A program made the position numbers and the translations under genes. This document shows, one piece after another, positions 1 through 12,278 of a DNA stretch of 64,000 nt (positions within the stretch are counted from its first letter, which is position 1; every line of letters starts with the position of its first letter). Source of the stretch: Nectonema munidae. Its lineage: Eukaryota > Nematomorpha > Nectonematoida > Nectonematidae. Location of the stretch: the NCBI GenBank assembly GCA_030549495.1, contig JAUIRK010000097.1, positions 529,001 through 593,000 of the forward strand, written 5' to 3'. The notes under the pieces are model-generated. The model had not been told where the DNA came from. It did no database searches and saw only the letters and a list, made by a program, of their open reading frames with translations.

Positions 1-2170
1 ATAAAGACATACTTACCATAAAAATTTTGGATAAAGTGAAAATCGAAAAATTTCAAAAAAACATTGCGATATATAGGAAAAAGAAAAATATTTCAAAATT
101 GCAGATGCGGGATGTTGAAGCTTAAATGATCAGAGGATGAGGGTGTAAAGAATTTTACGGATATCCTATACATCTCTAGTAGTGTACAATAACGTTGGGA
201 TTAAATAAGCTCATTGCTTTTGACTACTCAGAATTGTGCAGCAAGTAACCAAGTCCAATTTAAATATTTGTTAGTAATAAGTTTTATTAGTCCCAGAACA
301 TGTAAATAAACCACGAAAAATTCTTTTTGATTTTTCAGTTTAAATTAAATTTTGTAGTTCACAGAAATTTACACACGCTATTTGCCGACCATGGGTCAAT
401 TGAATTTATATAAAAATAACTTCATTGGTTGCAACAATTCTATTTATGTTAAACACGACTTATCTTTCCAATCAGAAATAAATAATAAGTCAAAGAACAG
501 ATCAAGTCTAACAAATGATAAAATTAATACCACTTTGACAGTTTCTGCTAGTACAAATTTAAAAAATTATTAGGGAGAAGAGATGTCAAGTTTCTGAAAA
601 ATCGGAAAAGAAAAATTAAGAATAAAAATTTCATTCAAACCTTTTTAAATGATTTATTCTGTTATTGTTCGTTTTAAAAATATGAGTAGGTCTTTTCAAT
701 CCTAGGGTTTTTATCCTGCCAGCAAGAGCTGTAAATATTCGAAATGCGCTCCGTAAGTGATTTAACTTTGACATCTCTGCATTATATGCCTATCGTGTAG
801 TGAGAGATGTACTGATTACTTTTAAACTAAATTTTCAATAATGAATAGAGAAATGACGTACGATAACAGTGTGATATTTAAAGCAATGTTTTATAAATAA
901 ATTTGTGGTTCTAAAGTCAAAAACTTAAAATTATGCATATGTTTGCTTGTTTTTATTATGCGTTACAAAAGCTAGATAAAAATAAGTAAATTTGAGAATC
1001 TGAATATAAATACTTGAAAGACATTTAGTTAGACACGAATAAAATTGCGATAAAACGTAAACAGCGTACAAGATAAATTGTAACTTCGCTTTGTTTTTAC
1101 CTGCATTTTACTTCTACATAGTTTCATGTTCAAATTTTCTACTAATGATAGGGGATGTATCCCCGCTAATCCCTGACAATAGCCAATTAAACACAATACT
1201 TGGCATAATATCCACTTATAGCGTAAATTTTTTTTACCATGTTCTATACTTTGTCTTTTGACGTTGAATCGCACTACCCTCACGAAAAATGATATCAACG
1301 GTATGCTGTAAGGAATTCATATACACAACAAGCTCACGTTTTAACTTTTGCTTTCAAATTTGGTGTTGGCAATCTTTTGTCTTAAGCATCACATTGCATA
1401 ACAAGTCCTTTTTCGTGTCCTAAAGAATTGCAAGAAGGCTTAGAGAATATTTTTGCTGCAATTTAAACTTCTTATAGACGGAATTTATAATTTATGTATT
1501 ATTATTCTTACTAAAATATACACTCATATATACGTATTATACCATATATATAATTGTATATACAGGTAAGCACGTTTATTGTTATCAGCTTAAGTGTCTA
1601 TCAGATTTGATGATAAGCCTTTGCATGGATATAATATGTCGAAGAAACTTAATTTTTCAAGTCGAGTTTATGAAACAGAAGTTAATTAATTTGTGAGTCT
1701 GCAGATTAGAATCGCAGTGTATGCTTCTTACCTGCGCCCTAATCCTCATTAAATAAAGGCCTGTCGAGACATTTTCGATGATGCTGAAAGGTAGGCTGGA
1801 GTGCAGGATTCAGGTTATCACGACTTTTCTCCGTTGTATTGTTTTAAATGAGATTGCGAAAGGAAATAATGGCAATAATTAAGCGCAAAAATAAACAAAC
1901 ACGACAGCACCAACACTGAATAATAATAATAATAATCATAACGGATGAACTCAAACTCAAAATCTTTTACACAAAGGAAAGTCGTTAGAACTAAAGAGTT
2001 ATTTATTCTATAGTAAAGTAGGGAGCGACAATTTATATACCTATTCAAAGCATTTTTGAGAATGGTGTGCTAGCTAAATGCTGAATATGAACAAAATAGC
2101 CACAACTTATGGGTTCGGTGGGAAACAGTGTAGACGAAAAAATGAAAGTTAGTAGCTAATTAATTAGATA
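1..2170. other. AT-rich intergenic or intronic stretch, no gene seen
   Basis: No convincing coding sequence is visible on either strand. Short open frames here have AT-driven composition and no recognisable domain. A short (TAA)n run lies at about 1919-1936. Motifs resembling the termini of the 2180-4625 element occur at 171-179 (CATCTCTAG, a right end) and at 803-818 (GAGAGATGTACTGATT, a left end). They may be worn ends of related copies, but no partners or target duplications were found. Confidence 0.5.
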
Positions 2171-2179
2171 ATTAAAATG

Positions 2180-4625
2180 AGAGATGTACCGATTAATAAG
2201 AAACTAGCGGGAATCTGTGTATCGCTGATTAATAGATCTTTTGATTTCTCTACTTTTGATATTCACATTAAATTTTTTAGTTCGACATTTATTTTTTTTA
2301 ATTCACAGGCCTGCAAAATTAAAATTTTTGTGAATTGGTTTAGTAATTTTATCTGTTCCTATATACTTTTAGTATTCTGAATCAATGATTTTCCCTAACA
2401 GGTAAGATTTTTTCACAATTTTAACAAATCTACATAACACTGAAACACAAAAAAAGAAAATTTGAAATATCAGAAAAAATCTAAAGTCTTTAATTAATGA
2501 AAAAAAAATAAAGTTAAAAAATAACAGTTTTTGAAACAATATAAAGTAAACTAATTTTTTAATCTTTTTGTAATGAAATCTTCGCCGATGACATTGACGC
2601 TTGTAGTCATTCCGTTTTGTCTCCCTGTGAAGCATCCAACTGTAGTCAGATAGCATATTTGCAATTTGCATTCCATCTTGATACTTTTTCTCCATCTCTT
2701 TTATATCCGATAAAATCTCTCACCTTGCTCCTCGCTTACGTCTCCTAAATTTTTAGGAAAACTATCAAGATGGGCATGTAGAAAATGAATTTTGAGTCTT
2801 ATTACATCCATATTTTGTAATTTTCCAGCATATCTTTCACAATTTTATCTGAACTTTTATGAATTCTCAACGACTTTTTTGAAACTTTCCCAGCCTTCCT
2901 TCTGTACAACATCAAGGCAAATATCAAAATGTGATCTTTCATAAACTAGAGAAAGCAAAATTAGAGATTTTTGCCTGTGAGAGGCCTGATAACTTCTTGG
3001 AAAAACCTTCACTTTCATGAGGACATGCTTTTTAAGTCCTAACTTAGTGTGAAGTTGTGGCAATAAAATATTGTTATGGTTGATTAAACTTTCTCTCAAA
3101 ACTTTTTTGATTCCAGGTACCAGTGAATTTCTAATTGGACAACGTTGGTCAGTTCAATGAAGATTCCTCGCTCTGCTATCCCACTCACATAAAAAACATG
3201 GATATTTTCTATAATCACGGAGTGACCGATAGGAATTGAAGCAAACTTCTTTTTAATATGTAAAAGGACTGCTTTGAAACTTTTTTAGATGAATCAATGA
3301 AAAGTCTCCAGTCTTGACTACTATATTTCATGTCAAACCTTTCTACCATACCTTGAGGATCATTACAAATAACAAAATGATTTTCTTCAATAAAGTAGGA
3401 TAAAAACGTTTTCTTACGATGGCGATACCAGGAAAACTATGTACCTTTACTCAAAAGATTTTTATATTTAAGTCTTGAACATAAAAGTTCCGCTTACTCT
3501 TTCGATAAACCCAAATCTTGTACCAGATCCTTACGTTTACATTGATTGAACACATGAGGTTTTTTGCTTTCATTTTCAATAAAAATATCATAGTCATCAT
3601 TGCTGGAAGATTCATCACCAGAACTCAATTTCTAAACAATGGGAAGTAGGTCTCAGGGCTGATTTAAGATTTGGATAAACAATGTTTTTTTGTTTTGGAT
3701 TTATGTCTTTGTATTAAGGATGAACAAAAATAACAATCATCACTGGTTTTTCTCTTCCCTTCGCTTCATCGGCACCCCAAAACACATAGCCTTTTTATCC
3801 TTTGACTTAATTCTTTCACACACGTTGAACAAACTATATGAAAAGCCCATTTTTTTCTCTTGGCCCCCTAGCTTAACACCAAAATAAGCATAATAGGCTT
3901 TTTTTTTAGTGAACTCTGTAACATTTTTTATCCTTCTTTTGATAACAAATTCACCACAGATATAGCAAAAACTGTTTCGACAATTTTAACAGGATCTTGA
4001 ATTGATTTTAATAAAAAAACTTTTTTAAGTCTGTAAAAATATAAAAGATATGAATAAAAAATATATATATTTAATAATATAAGAAGAGATAAATGACCGA
4101 CATCAAATGTAAAAAAATCCGAACGTCATACAACAATTTTGAAAGGTAAATTCGAAAAAAGCATGTCATAATTGATAAAAAAAAACTGTTATACTCAAAA
4201 CAATTTTTCCATTGCAGGCTTATTTTTGACAATTTTTTCCAGCATTCTCTCACCTGACGAAGAAGCAAAAGATCTTTTTTAAAGATAAAAACAATTTTTT
4301 CATATCATGTTTGAATAAGTTTCAAAATTTGTTGGAAATTTTTTGTTGAGAAAGAATTAAGAAAAATCTTTAAAAATGGCAAATATAAAATGAAATTGTA
4401 GAAGAAACCAAAATAAGTTAAATCAATTTAAAAAATTTTATGAAATTTGAAAAAAAGAATCAAGCAAAAATTAGAATTTTTAAAAGATTTTTCTAAGCAA
4501 AAATTTTAAGGAGATTTATGCTTAACCCTAACCCAAAAGGTTGCAAGTTACAAAAATAAATAATCGGTCGATTAATATCTGCCGATTAAACGTTAATCGG
4601 TTAAACTTCTTATCGGTGCATCTCT
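2180..4625 (-). mobile_element. DNA-transposon-like element with TIRs around a decayed arthropod transposase-like gene
   Basis: The left end reads AGAGATGTACCGATTAATAA. The right end, read inverted, is AGAGATGCACCGATAAGAAG. About 15 bp agree and the similarity continues weakly inward, where the right end has several CGATTA motifs. The interior carries the relic listed separately at 2560-3640 on the minus strand. No clean target-site duplication was found; short TTAAA-like flanks are ambiguous. The boundaries are inferred from the TIR pair, and it is not proven that the gene and the TIRs belong to one element. Confidence 0.55.
2560..3640 (-). pseudogene. Relic of a repetitive arthropod transposon-associated gene
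   Basis: Read on the minus strand in several frames, this block gives motifs in the order of a multicopy arthropod gene usually annotated only as uncharacterized. From about 3540 downward these are LVQDLGLSKE, then a segment like FSWYRHRKKTFLSYF, then DWRLFIDSSKKSFKAVLLH near 3300, then PIGHS, then NNILLPQLHTKLGLKKHV near 3050. LKIHFLHAHLDSFPKNLGDV follows near 2780, then EQGERF, and MEKKYQDG with MLSDYSWMLHRE near 2660. The reading frame is broken several times, so the copy is not functional. I know the family from memory as repetitive, probably transposon-encoded; its enzyme class is not established here. The assignment rests on motif order, not a search. Confidence 0.65.
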
Positions 4626-6375
4626 AGTTAAAGCACAAGTTATCAAGCAACTGTAATATTAAAAATAAGGCAAATATTAATCTAAAACACACAAGAGACC
4701 GAGGATAAAATGCCAAAAGATGGTTTTGTTGTTGAAGTGTGGAGTCTGGATGCACTGGTGTTCGCTTCGATTCCCGAATATCACATCCATTTAATCTTTC
4801 CAGGGAGATTATTATTATTCTTCTATTCAATGCAAGATCGATGACTAAAAAAGTCAATTATTAAATCAATTTGTTAAATAATTAAGTTTAAAGAGTGGTT
4901 CCTTTTTCCTTAAATTTTTTACTCATTTTTTTCACATCAATTACACTAAACTTTGGATAATAAAAAATTTGGAAAGTAAGGGCGGATCTAGACCATAATT
5001 TACCCCCTGGCGATTTTATAACTTTCTTTCAAAAATAAATTTTTTATGTGAAAAATCATTGTGAATGAGTGTACATTGAGTGTTACTTTAACTACAGAAT
5101 TATTCTGATTGAACTATACACTGATATGCTGATTAATTGGCAATGGAAAAGGGAATGGGGGGGGGGGGGGGAGGATGGCGATCGCCCCCTTCTGAAATGC
5201 CCACTGATCGAATGAAAATTGCTCTATAACTTGAGATATGGTAGACTTGGATAGCAACTAAATTAAAGCCCTGTCTTTACTTTTTCACTTAAACATGAAA
5301 GCGATTTTTGAAAATGTCTCTATTTTAATAATAAATTTCTGCAGCTTTAAAGCACCTGGGTTATGTTTAAACGTAAATTTTTTAAATTTTTGCTTAGAAA
5401 AATCTTTTAAAAAAAGAATTAAAATTTACAAATTTTTAATAAAAAAAAGCTATAATTTTTTACATTTTTGATTTAGACGATTTTCACTATTAAATTTGGC
5501 AAAATTTTTGAATAAACTAATTCCAAATAATTATCTACTAAAAAGATTACATCTAATTTGAAATGTAATATGTAGAAAAATTTCGAAAAGCACCAAGTGA
5601 TCTCAAAAATAAAAGAAATGTATTTTAGATAGTTTAACAAATCTATGAAATACTTTTTATTTAACTTGGTTAATATGAGTACTAACTAATACTAACTAAC
5701 AGTTACTAACTAAATAATATTCCGAGATTTTGAAGAACAGAAATCACTATTATTTTAAAAGTAATGATAAAAAAGAATTACCCAAATATATGACTATAAC
5801 TAACTTACTGTCTAACTTATAATTAAATTACTAGTATAGATTGTTTTGTAATATAGCTATTATTTAAAGTTATATTGTTCGCATATGAACAACATTATTA
5901 AATCAATATCTCTTCAGCATAACTGATTTAATGCACAAAAATGTGCCTTATTTTAGATTTATTTATCAAAATGGGATCGTTGAACCAGTTTCAGTTTTGA
6001 GACGCCAGCTGAGTGCTTCAAATATAAATCAACAATGTGATATTTCATATATTTTAATCTTGCTTCAAAATTTTGAGTTTTGACAGTGTAAGTATTGTTT
6101 TATGCTACTAAAAAGTAAATATGTAAATGGTAAAGGAATAAAACGATGTTAATAATTATTTAATCGAGTTTTCTACTTTATTTATAGTATAATATAATAG
6201 ATCTCTATGAACTTTATACGAATATAAGTTAACATAGAGTTATGTGTAAGAAATTCTGAAAATGCTTATTTGAGAAAATTGGCATTTTTGATTGTGACAA
6301 AGATTAATTTTGATTAAAGCTAATAATTGGAAATATTTACTTTAGATCTAAATATTTAAGATTAGTACTGTGAAA
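4626..6375. other. Gene-free AT-rich stretch with a G15 tract and possible hAT-like end fragments
   Basis: No coding region is supported. A pure G run of 15 lies at 5157-5171, followed by a GC-rich patch ending near 5212 in CCCACTG. GGCGGATCTAG near 4981 resembles a worn hAT-like terminus (CAGTGGCGGATCTAG type). The piece 4977-5212 could therefore be a small non-autonomous element, but flanking duplications are absent. Tetranucleotide-like ACTAACT repeats occur at about 5675-5715. Confidence 0.4.
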
Positions 6376-6521
6376 CAGGGCCGTATCAAGGGATCGTGGC
6401 GCTCATAAGAGCCAGACTTTAGAGGTGGGCTTGCCCCATAGTGCTCCTTAGGTAGTAAAATGAAATGCACCCCTAGGTGTGGCGCCCCGGGGCAATTGCC
6501 CTCCTTCTTGATACGGCCCTG
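6376..6521. mobile_element. 146-bp hAT-like MITE with 15-bp TIRs and near-perfect 8-bp TSD
   Basis: The ends are CAGGGCCGTATCAAG and CTTGATACGGCCCTG, a perfect 15-bp inverted pair. Flanking 8-mers are CTGTGAAA (6368-6375) and CTATGAAA (6522-6529), 7 of 8 identical, as expected for hAT transposition. The interior is GC-rich compared with its surroundings and has no coding capacity. Family placement follows from the 8-bp duplication and the CAGGG terminus. Confidence 0.85.
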
Positions 6522-6581
6522 CTATGAAAGCTTTTTTTCATATTGGTTTCTTTATTTGATGGTGTTTGATGATGTATAAAC

Positions 6582-6794
6582 TACCGTAAGTCATGAAATT
6601 TTCCCGATATTTTTTTATTTTCGCAAAAACTGATATTAGGGAAAGTATAACTGACGAGTATATTAATCTGAATCACCTGCAGAGAAATACAAGTATAACA
6701 TATGGGATAATTTTGAGCATATATTATTATTTCTCGCGAAAATGGCACCACGCAAACTATGCGAAGATTTTAGAAAATTTCTTGGTTTACTGTA
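6582..6794. mobile_element. Mariner-like MITE, TIR about 20 bp, TA flanks
   Basis: The left end reads TACCGTAAGTCATGAAATTT. The right end, inverted, reads TACAGTAAACCAAGAAATTT. Both ends abut TA, the Tc1/mariner target. Internal CGCGAAAA-type motifs are repeated. A diverged second copy is at about 39075-39294. A chance open frame of 102 codons (6593-6901) runs through the element and is not a gene. Confidence 0.6.
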
Positions 6795-8278
6795 TAGAGA
6801 AAGAAAGTATTAAAAATTCAGGAAACGATTTCTTTATTTTTAACGAAAAAAAGCCAATTTATAAAATGAAAATAAATTTTACTTTTTGCAAAAAAGAATA
6901 GTGCATGATCCCGGGCAACTGGGGAAAGAAACACAAGTTGATATATGAGGCAACTTTATCAGCTTTGGGCTCAATGCCCCAAAAAAATATAACCCCAGAT
7001 AAATGAAACTTCTATATTTTACTAGCATTTTTCTTTGGTCGTACTGTATTCAACATCCAAATACATTTTGCAACAGTTACAGAATCTTTTATACCAAAAC
7101 AGAATTTTGATTCTACCTATCTAAAAATTTTCAGGTACTCTAAAAAAGTAGAGCCGACCTAAAGCTTAGCAATTTTCTGGGTGTGGCCATTATCAAAAGT
7201 TGAGCGGCAGAAAAGCTTATCCCAAAAACTTCTGATAACCATCACTACAACTTGATTATATTACTATGCATAAGAATAATCAATAAAATGAAGTTTTGAT
7301 ATCAAAAGCGACATTTTGATGTTTAGAAAAAAAAGAAATATTGCGTTATAAAAACAACAAATCAGGTAAAAGCGGTGTCTTTTATCATTGCATCAATAAT
7401 ATAATTCAACTGATTCCATGATGACATAAGTCAGAATAAATAAGCTTGATGTATAAGTTTTTTTTGACGAATCCATTTCAATTTTTACTTTTGAATGGTA
7501 TCTTGTTTTAATCATTTCATATTTCATATAGATGTAGTAAATATTTTCATTGATTTTCCATATCTTTTTCGTTAATAACGATAATGAAGTCGTGTTTTCA
7601 AATTAACCAAGGGAGATAACGGCATGTTATTCATTGGTTACCGATTTTGTTGGTTTCATCCATTTTTCCTAATATATATATTTAGTATGTATTTATAATT
7701 ATAATAATATATTATTATAATATATAAATTAGTATGGAGGAGTATCAACTTTTTCTTGTTTTTTAATATTCCAAATTTTGATGAATTATTACACTTAAAC
7801 ATTCACATTTTTAATGTCAATGAAATAAAATTCTTCCATCTTCTTTGCAAAAAACTCTGGAGAAAGTACTCCTCCAATCGAATCACATGAGGTTGGAAAT
7901 AATTTTTTGTTGTAAAAAAATTCTTGTATATCGTAAATTACATTCCCTTTCAAAAAGTTTTTTAAAAAATACAATTTTGATATAAAAAAGACCGCCACAC
8001 TCCAAAATTTTTGCATAATTTTCCCAGATTTTACTATTTTCAACACCTAAAGCTAACTTAAATAATTATTTTACAAACAAATTTACAGGTGTATTAAAAA
8101 ATTTTTTTTACATTAGTGTATTCATGAAGCATTTCAATATTTGTTTCAATATTTGCACAAATTTGCTTTTATAAGGTTGCTTAGAGATATCAAAGCACTT
8201 TCACTTATGCTCGCATTATGCTTGAAGATGGTTAAGCACAGTTTTGTAGTTTTGTTTTTAAGAGTTCAGAGAGCCTTT
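6795..8278. other. No gene seen; AT-rich with AT-palindromic microsatellite
   Basis: No supported exon. About 7675-7735 is a near-pure AT, self-complementary patch. A minus-strand open frame at 7795-8046 (83 codons) has no recognisable motif and low complexity; it is treated as chance or an unidentified relic. Confidence 0.4.
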
Positions 8279-8346
8279 TTGGGTCGAACCCCTGACCTTC
8301 AACTGATAAGATGAGAGGTACATCCTAACAGCCACTGATGCTCATT
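8279..8346 (-). repeat. tRNA-like sequence (SINE head or tRNA pseudogene)
   Basis: On the minus strand, a box-A-like TGGCTGTTAGGAT is followed about 30 bases later by a box-B match, GGTTCGACCC. This is the spacing of an RNA polymerase III internal promoter. The cloverleaf stems do not pair well, so a functional tRNA is unlikely. A SINE head is the most likely reading. Confidence 0.4.
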
Positions 8347-9192
8347 TGCCTTTATTTGTATATTGACTTTGTTCTAAAATTTGTTAAATTTTTTAAAGTA
8401 ACGAAAACGACCAAAATCTTTTTTTATTTAACGATAAAGTTAGCCAAGTACATTTTGTTCAAAATAATGACAATTATAATGAAGTTATTTTCATCAATTC
8501 CCCCAAGTCTATATATTTCATTTGTACAATCCAATGAATTAAAAAGTGTTTTTATAAGCTACTCATGAATTTTAACATTAAATTACACCGAACTTGGCAA
8601 AATGGAATGACTAACCAACCATAGAAAAGTTTAAATAAATTTTTTAAAAGATAAATTGATATTTTTGGAGACAGCAATAAGCATGTGTGCTTGACCTACG
8701 TTCACGACAACAATGAGATTATTGTTACGATGATGATTCCGTTAATCCTACAATGGGTTACGAGAAAATGGAATAGTGCTATCTATTACGGAGAGGTTAT
8801 AGGTCGAGTTTACCATCCAAAAAAAATTTGTATTAAAGAGAGAATTACTTTTAAATATAAAAACAAATAGAAATTGGCAAAAAATAATGCTACTTTGAGT
8901 TTTTAAAATTTGCTAAATTCAAGCGACTTTTTTGCAAGCAAATTTGAATGTCGGGGAACAAATCTCTTCATTGCTTGTTATTAAATTTGTTCAAGATAAA
9001 TGAATTAATTATATGCAAAAAATATTTTATACTAATAAGATTTACTTTTAAGTATGAAAATGTAATTTCCACTCAATTGATTTTAAATGATATTTTTGAT
9101 AAAATTACATGTGAGACAGTAAACGTTAAGGTGGTATAGTATTTTCATGGATAAGGCACTGAGTACCGCTGACATCGAGCTATGACTTTTTG

Positions 9193-9262
9193 GCAGAAGC
9201 AGAATCGAACCCGAGACTTTCGGGTTCAGAGCCTGCGCTCTAACCAATCCGTCACGCAACTA
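9193..9262 (-). repeat. tRNA-derived sequence with box A and box B (SINE head or tRNA-Gln-like pseudogene)
   Basis: On the minus strand the order is box A-like GGATTGGTTAGAGC, an anticodon-loop-like CTCTGAA (anticodon CTG if folded as a tRNA), then box B GGGTTCGATTC. Two of five anticodon-stem pairs and much of the T stem mismatch, so this is not an intact tRNA. Of the tRNA-like segments in the window it most resembles a true tRNA. Confidence 0.5.
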
Positions 9263-10310
9263 CTTTCTATAATCTAAATTATATCTAAATTTTCTATAAG
9301 AAGTAAGCAGGGTCTTTGAAAAATTTGGGGCTTCGACTCCAACTTTCGCTGGCAGACTACATTCTGGTATATCAAACCCTCTTTTTCACTTCGTATCATC
9401 AAAGTAAGAAAGAGTTGTTGCAAGCCACATTGTGCAATATTTGTATCGCTCTTTCTTTGATCTACGCTCCCCTCATCTACGTTATAAGGAATCTATATCT
9501 CTTATATCCCCCAACAAATCTCACCCTTGTTTTCTTTGTCACGTCATGCTCGCGCTCATTCATTTATACACGATGCCATAATGACATTAGCGTTTTTTCT
9601 TGAGAACACCATCCCCGAATCAAAGAAACGTTTATATCACACAAAATTGCGTCACTGTTGCCCACTACTGAGCATGCGATTAAAAAGGGAGAGTGGTCGT
9701 TGTGCACGGCTTTTGTGGTGATGTCAGTGGGTGGGTCGTTGTATTGAATCGAGAGAGGGGGGGGGTGTACTTGTACATTGTACAATGCTTATTATTATTT
9801 CTATTATAATTTATACACATAAACATACTGTTCCTTATATACCTCCTGCTAACCTTTAGGCGTTCTCACTAATTCTTCTCGTAACATCATCATCATCTTC
9901 TATAGATTAATAATTTTGTCTCACTTATATATTATATATATACGCACTAAACTAAATACTACAGGATTCACTACTATATTATATAAAATAAATAAATATA
10001 TCTATCTATACACTTACCGCATGCACTAAGATCTAGGCGTGCACCTTAAAAACACTTATTTTCCTACACTTACACACACACACACATTCGCATCAACTAA
10101 CACCACCTGCTCTAATTCACCGTTATTCCTACTTTTGCCAAAACCTCTCTCCATACGCGGCGTTTCCACACCTGCTCTCTTTTTTACGCTGAGAAAACCA
10201 CAAGTTATGAAACACCCCCTCCCAAATTTTCTTCTGGCATTCTTTCCTGCTCCTCTCCGATAAGTTTTTGTTTTTAAAGCTTTTAATCTCAACAAACGCA
10301 ACACTAGGGC
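9263..10310 (+). promoter_or_regulatory. Putative promoter and pyrimidine-rich 5' leader of the host gene
   Basis: This kilobase is GC-richer and more pyrimidine-rich than its surroundings and immediately precedes the ATG at 10311. TATA-like stretches occur at about 9922-9945 and 9972-9990 (TATATTATATAAAATAAA). A short CA run lies at 10072-10085, and 10100-10265 is C/T-rich, as in many arthropod 5' leaders. No initiator can be fixed. Open frames here on both strands have no domain and are considered chance. If the ATG at 10311 is not the start, this block would be intron or an upstream exon. Confidence 0.35.
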
Positions 10311-10599
10311 ATGTCTTTGATGATAAATAACATCCAAGACTTCATTTTGCAGCGGACATCATCTTTCAGAGTTAAGTCGTCTTCTACGACTAATCAAGGT
10401 AAGAAGAAGCAGCGACACTCCAAATCAACTTTTTATGAAAATATCGATAACTTTTCTCATTTTAATGCTGATGTCGGCGGCCAGGAATTTCTTAAAGTTC
10501 AAAATAGCGGGATTAAACATGAGAATTCAAGAGTTAATAAACTTACAAGACACTTTTCCTTTAAAAGAAAGGATGCTCATATAGCAGACGATTTTATTG
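10311..10599 (+). CDS. Host gene, first recognised coding exon (basic, Ser/Lys-rich)
   Basis: Encodes 96 residues plus one base (phase 1). It begins MSLMINNIQDFILQRTSSFR and ends with the basic segment KLTRHFSFKRKDAHIADDFI. The 3' border is a consensus donor, TTG|GTAAGT. RTSSF and HFSF are plausible basophilic kinase sites. The ATG at 10311 was chosen because a pyrimidine-rich leader precedes it. Alternatively this is an internal exon starting at 10353, since TTCATTTTGCAG is a good acceptor and leaves the same frame. A second consensus donor (CAAG|GTAAGA at 10399, also phase 1) could give a shorter form. The phase matches the exon at 58900 and the microexon at 56093, but not the exon at 50198. 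No family was recognised. Confidence 0.65.
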
Positions 10600-10913
10600 G
10601 TAAGTTTTTTTTTATATCTTTCATATATTAATTTTAAGTTTAGTTGAGTTAGGTAAATGAAGCATATCAATCTTTGAAGCTTATGAATTTTAATCGATAG
10701 AGAATTTAATCTTATTTTAACTTGATTCTCTTAGTACTTCCGAAGTGCGTTTTTAATATATAGCTCAATAATGATAAAAAAAAATAGTGGTTCATTAAAG
10801 CCTCAATACACGCTAATAATAATGATACATAACGTGTTTATGGCTCGTTTCAATACCTTTAAAGCTCTTATATTAGTTGGGTCCAATTCGTGCTTACGCT
10901 TAATCGTCTAGTC

Positions 10914-11351
10914 CAGGGGTCGGCAACCTACGCAATTTTGCATTTTCTGGTAATTTTTAGTGGCACGCAAAAATTCTAAGGTTTACAATTAAAATTTTTC
11001 ATTTACACATAAAGTAAAATAAATTTTTAAACAGTTTTTATAATAGATCTTAAAGGCAATCAAATGTGCTTTTAACTATGCGCAACCATTTTTATTTAGT
11101 ATTGTGCCGATATTGAAGAGTTGGCTAAAGTTAGCAAAGTCAAGCACTAATTACTTATATAATTTTTTTATTGCTAATTATAATTTTACTTATTATTGTA
11201 TTTTTATGTAAATGTGTATATAAAAATTAAATAAATTATAAAACAATTATGTTAATTTTGGTTTGGATAAATATACATATGAGGTTGGCACTCTAGATGA
11301 TTTGAGAAGTGTTAAGTTGGCACGCCGTTAGCATAAGGTTGTCGACCCCTG
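10914..11351. mobile_element. 438-bp hAT-like MITE with 8-bp TSD
   Basis: The left terminus CAGGGGTCGGCAACCT pairs with the inverted right terminus CAGGGGTCGACAACCT. Flanking 8-mers are GTCTAGTC (10906-10913) and ATCTAGTC (11352-11359), 7 of 8 identical. GGCACGC motifs follow inside both ends. The interior is AT-rich and noncoding. It inserted in the first intron just downstream of the coding exon. Confidence 0.85.
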
Positions 11352-11359
11352 ATCTAGTC

Positions 11360-12278
11360 CACTTATATTGCTAAGATGAATATAGACCGCTCTTAGCCGT
11401 CTTATGATTACAACCGTGTAATTACAAATAGCAATTATTATCAATTAAAATGATCAATTATGTCTTCTTGAGCAAATTATATCATTGAAGAAAAAGAGCT
11501 AAAACTCTGTGCCACTCTCAAATGATTACGGAAGGCGAACCTCTAAAATGCATTTCTCGTCCTTTGTAATGAAATTAGAGATTTGATTGAGATATCTTGT
11601 TCGAACCCTGGATGCGCTCCTGATTGATATGATCTTTTTTAACACAAACTTTATATATATGAAAAGGTAACAATCAAAAAATCGATTAAAATATTTAGAT
11701 TTTAATTGACTATTGTTTTTTGTTTGATCACTAAATAAATGCAATCCTAATTTGATTGAAGATGCTTGAAACGATATCAAGATGTATGCACGTTTCGCGG
11801 GTCATTTTTTAATTTGATTTATGCAAAATTGTTATAGAATTGCATGATTAATAATATGTGTATATGCTGGATCTACTTTTTTATAAAGTACCTGAAGCCT
11901 GAAAGTTTGCTTTTTGTATGCCTGGTATTTGCTCAGAATGATATATAAAGTATTGCCTCTTTTTGATTTAGGAAAAGTTAGTAGTAAAGAAAGTTCTAGT
12001 TTTTTTCAGTGTATCTTTTTAAAACATTGAGAGTTGTTTGAATCTCTTCGATTCTTAAGTTAACTAGTTTGATTCTAAAGAATCGAAATAGGAATGGTCC
12101 ATAAATCTGGCATCGTCCCATCACCAGTCTTGATGTTATGAGGACAAACCGTTATTTTATATCAATAAAGTGAATTTGTTTTATATATTAAAGTAAAAAA
12201 CTCGAGTTTCACCATTTTTGTTGGAATACGTAGATTTGAATTTTTAAAGTTTTTACGAATCTTAATTGAAACCTTGTG
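11360..12278. repeat. Intronic stretch with one dispersed repeat and a tRNA-like box B
   Basis: About 12150-12260 shares TATCAATAAAGTG, AAGTAAAAAAC and following bases with 32650-32760 in the same orientation, which suggests a dispersed repeat. On the minus strand at about 11595-11612 GGGTTCGAACAAG resembles box B, without a clear box A. No exon is supported. Confidence 0.35.

Noticed and set aside
382-573. 63-codon open frame MPTMGQ...
   Set aside because: Short, AT-driven composition, no splice or promoter context.
6593-6901. 102-codon open frame
   Set aside because: It lies across the mariner-like MITE at 6582-6794 and has no recognisable domain.
9193-9262. Functional tRNA-Gln gene
   Set aside because: Anticodon and T stems have several mismatches, so it is more likely a SINE head or pseudogene.
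10056-10337. Minus-strand 93-codon frame opposite the leader
   Set aside because: Low complexity from the pyrimidine-rich leader; contains a CA-repeat-derived CVCVCV run.
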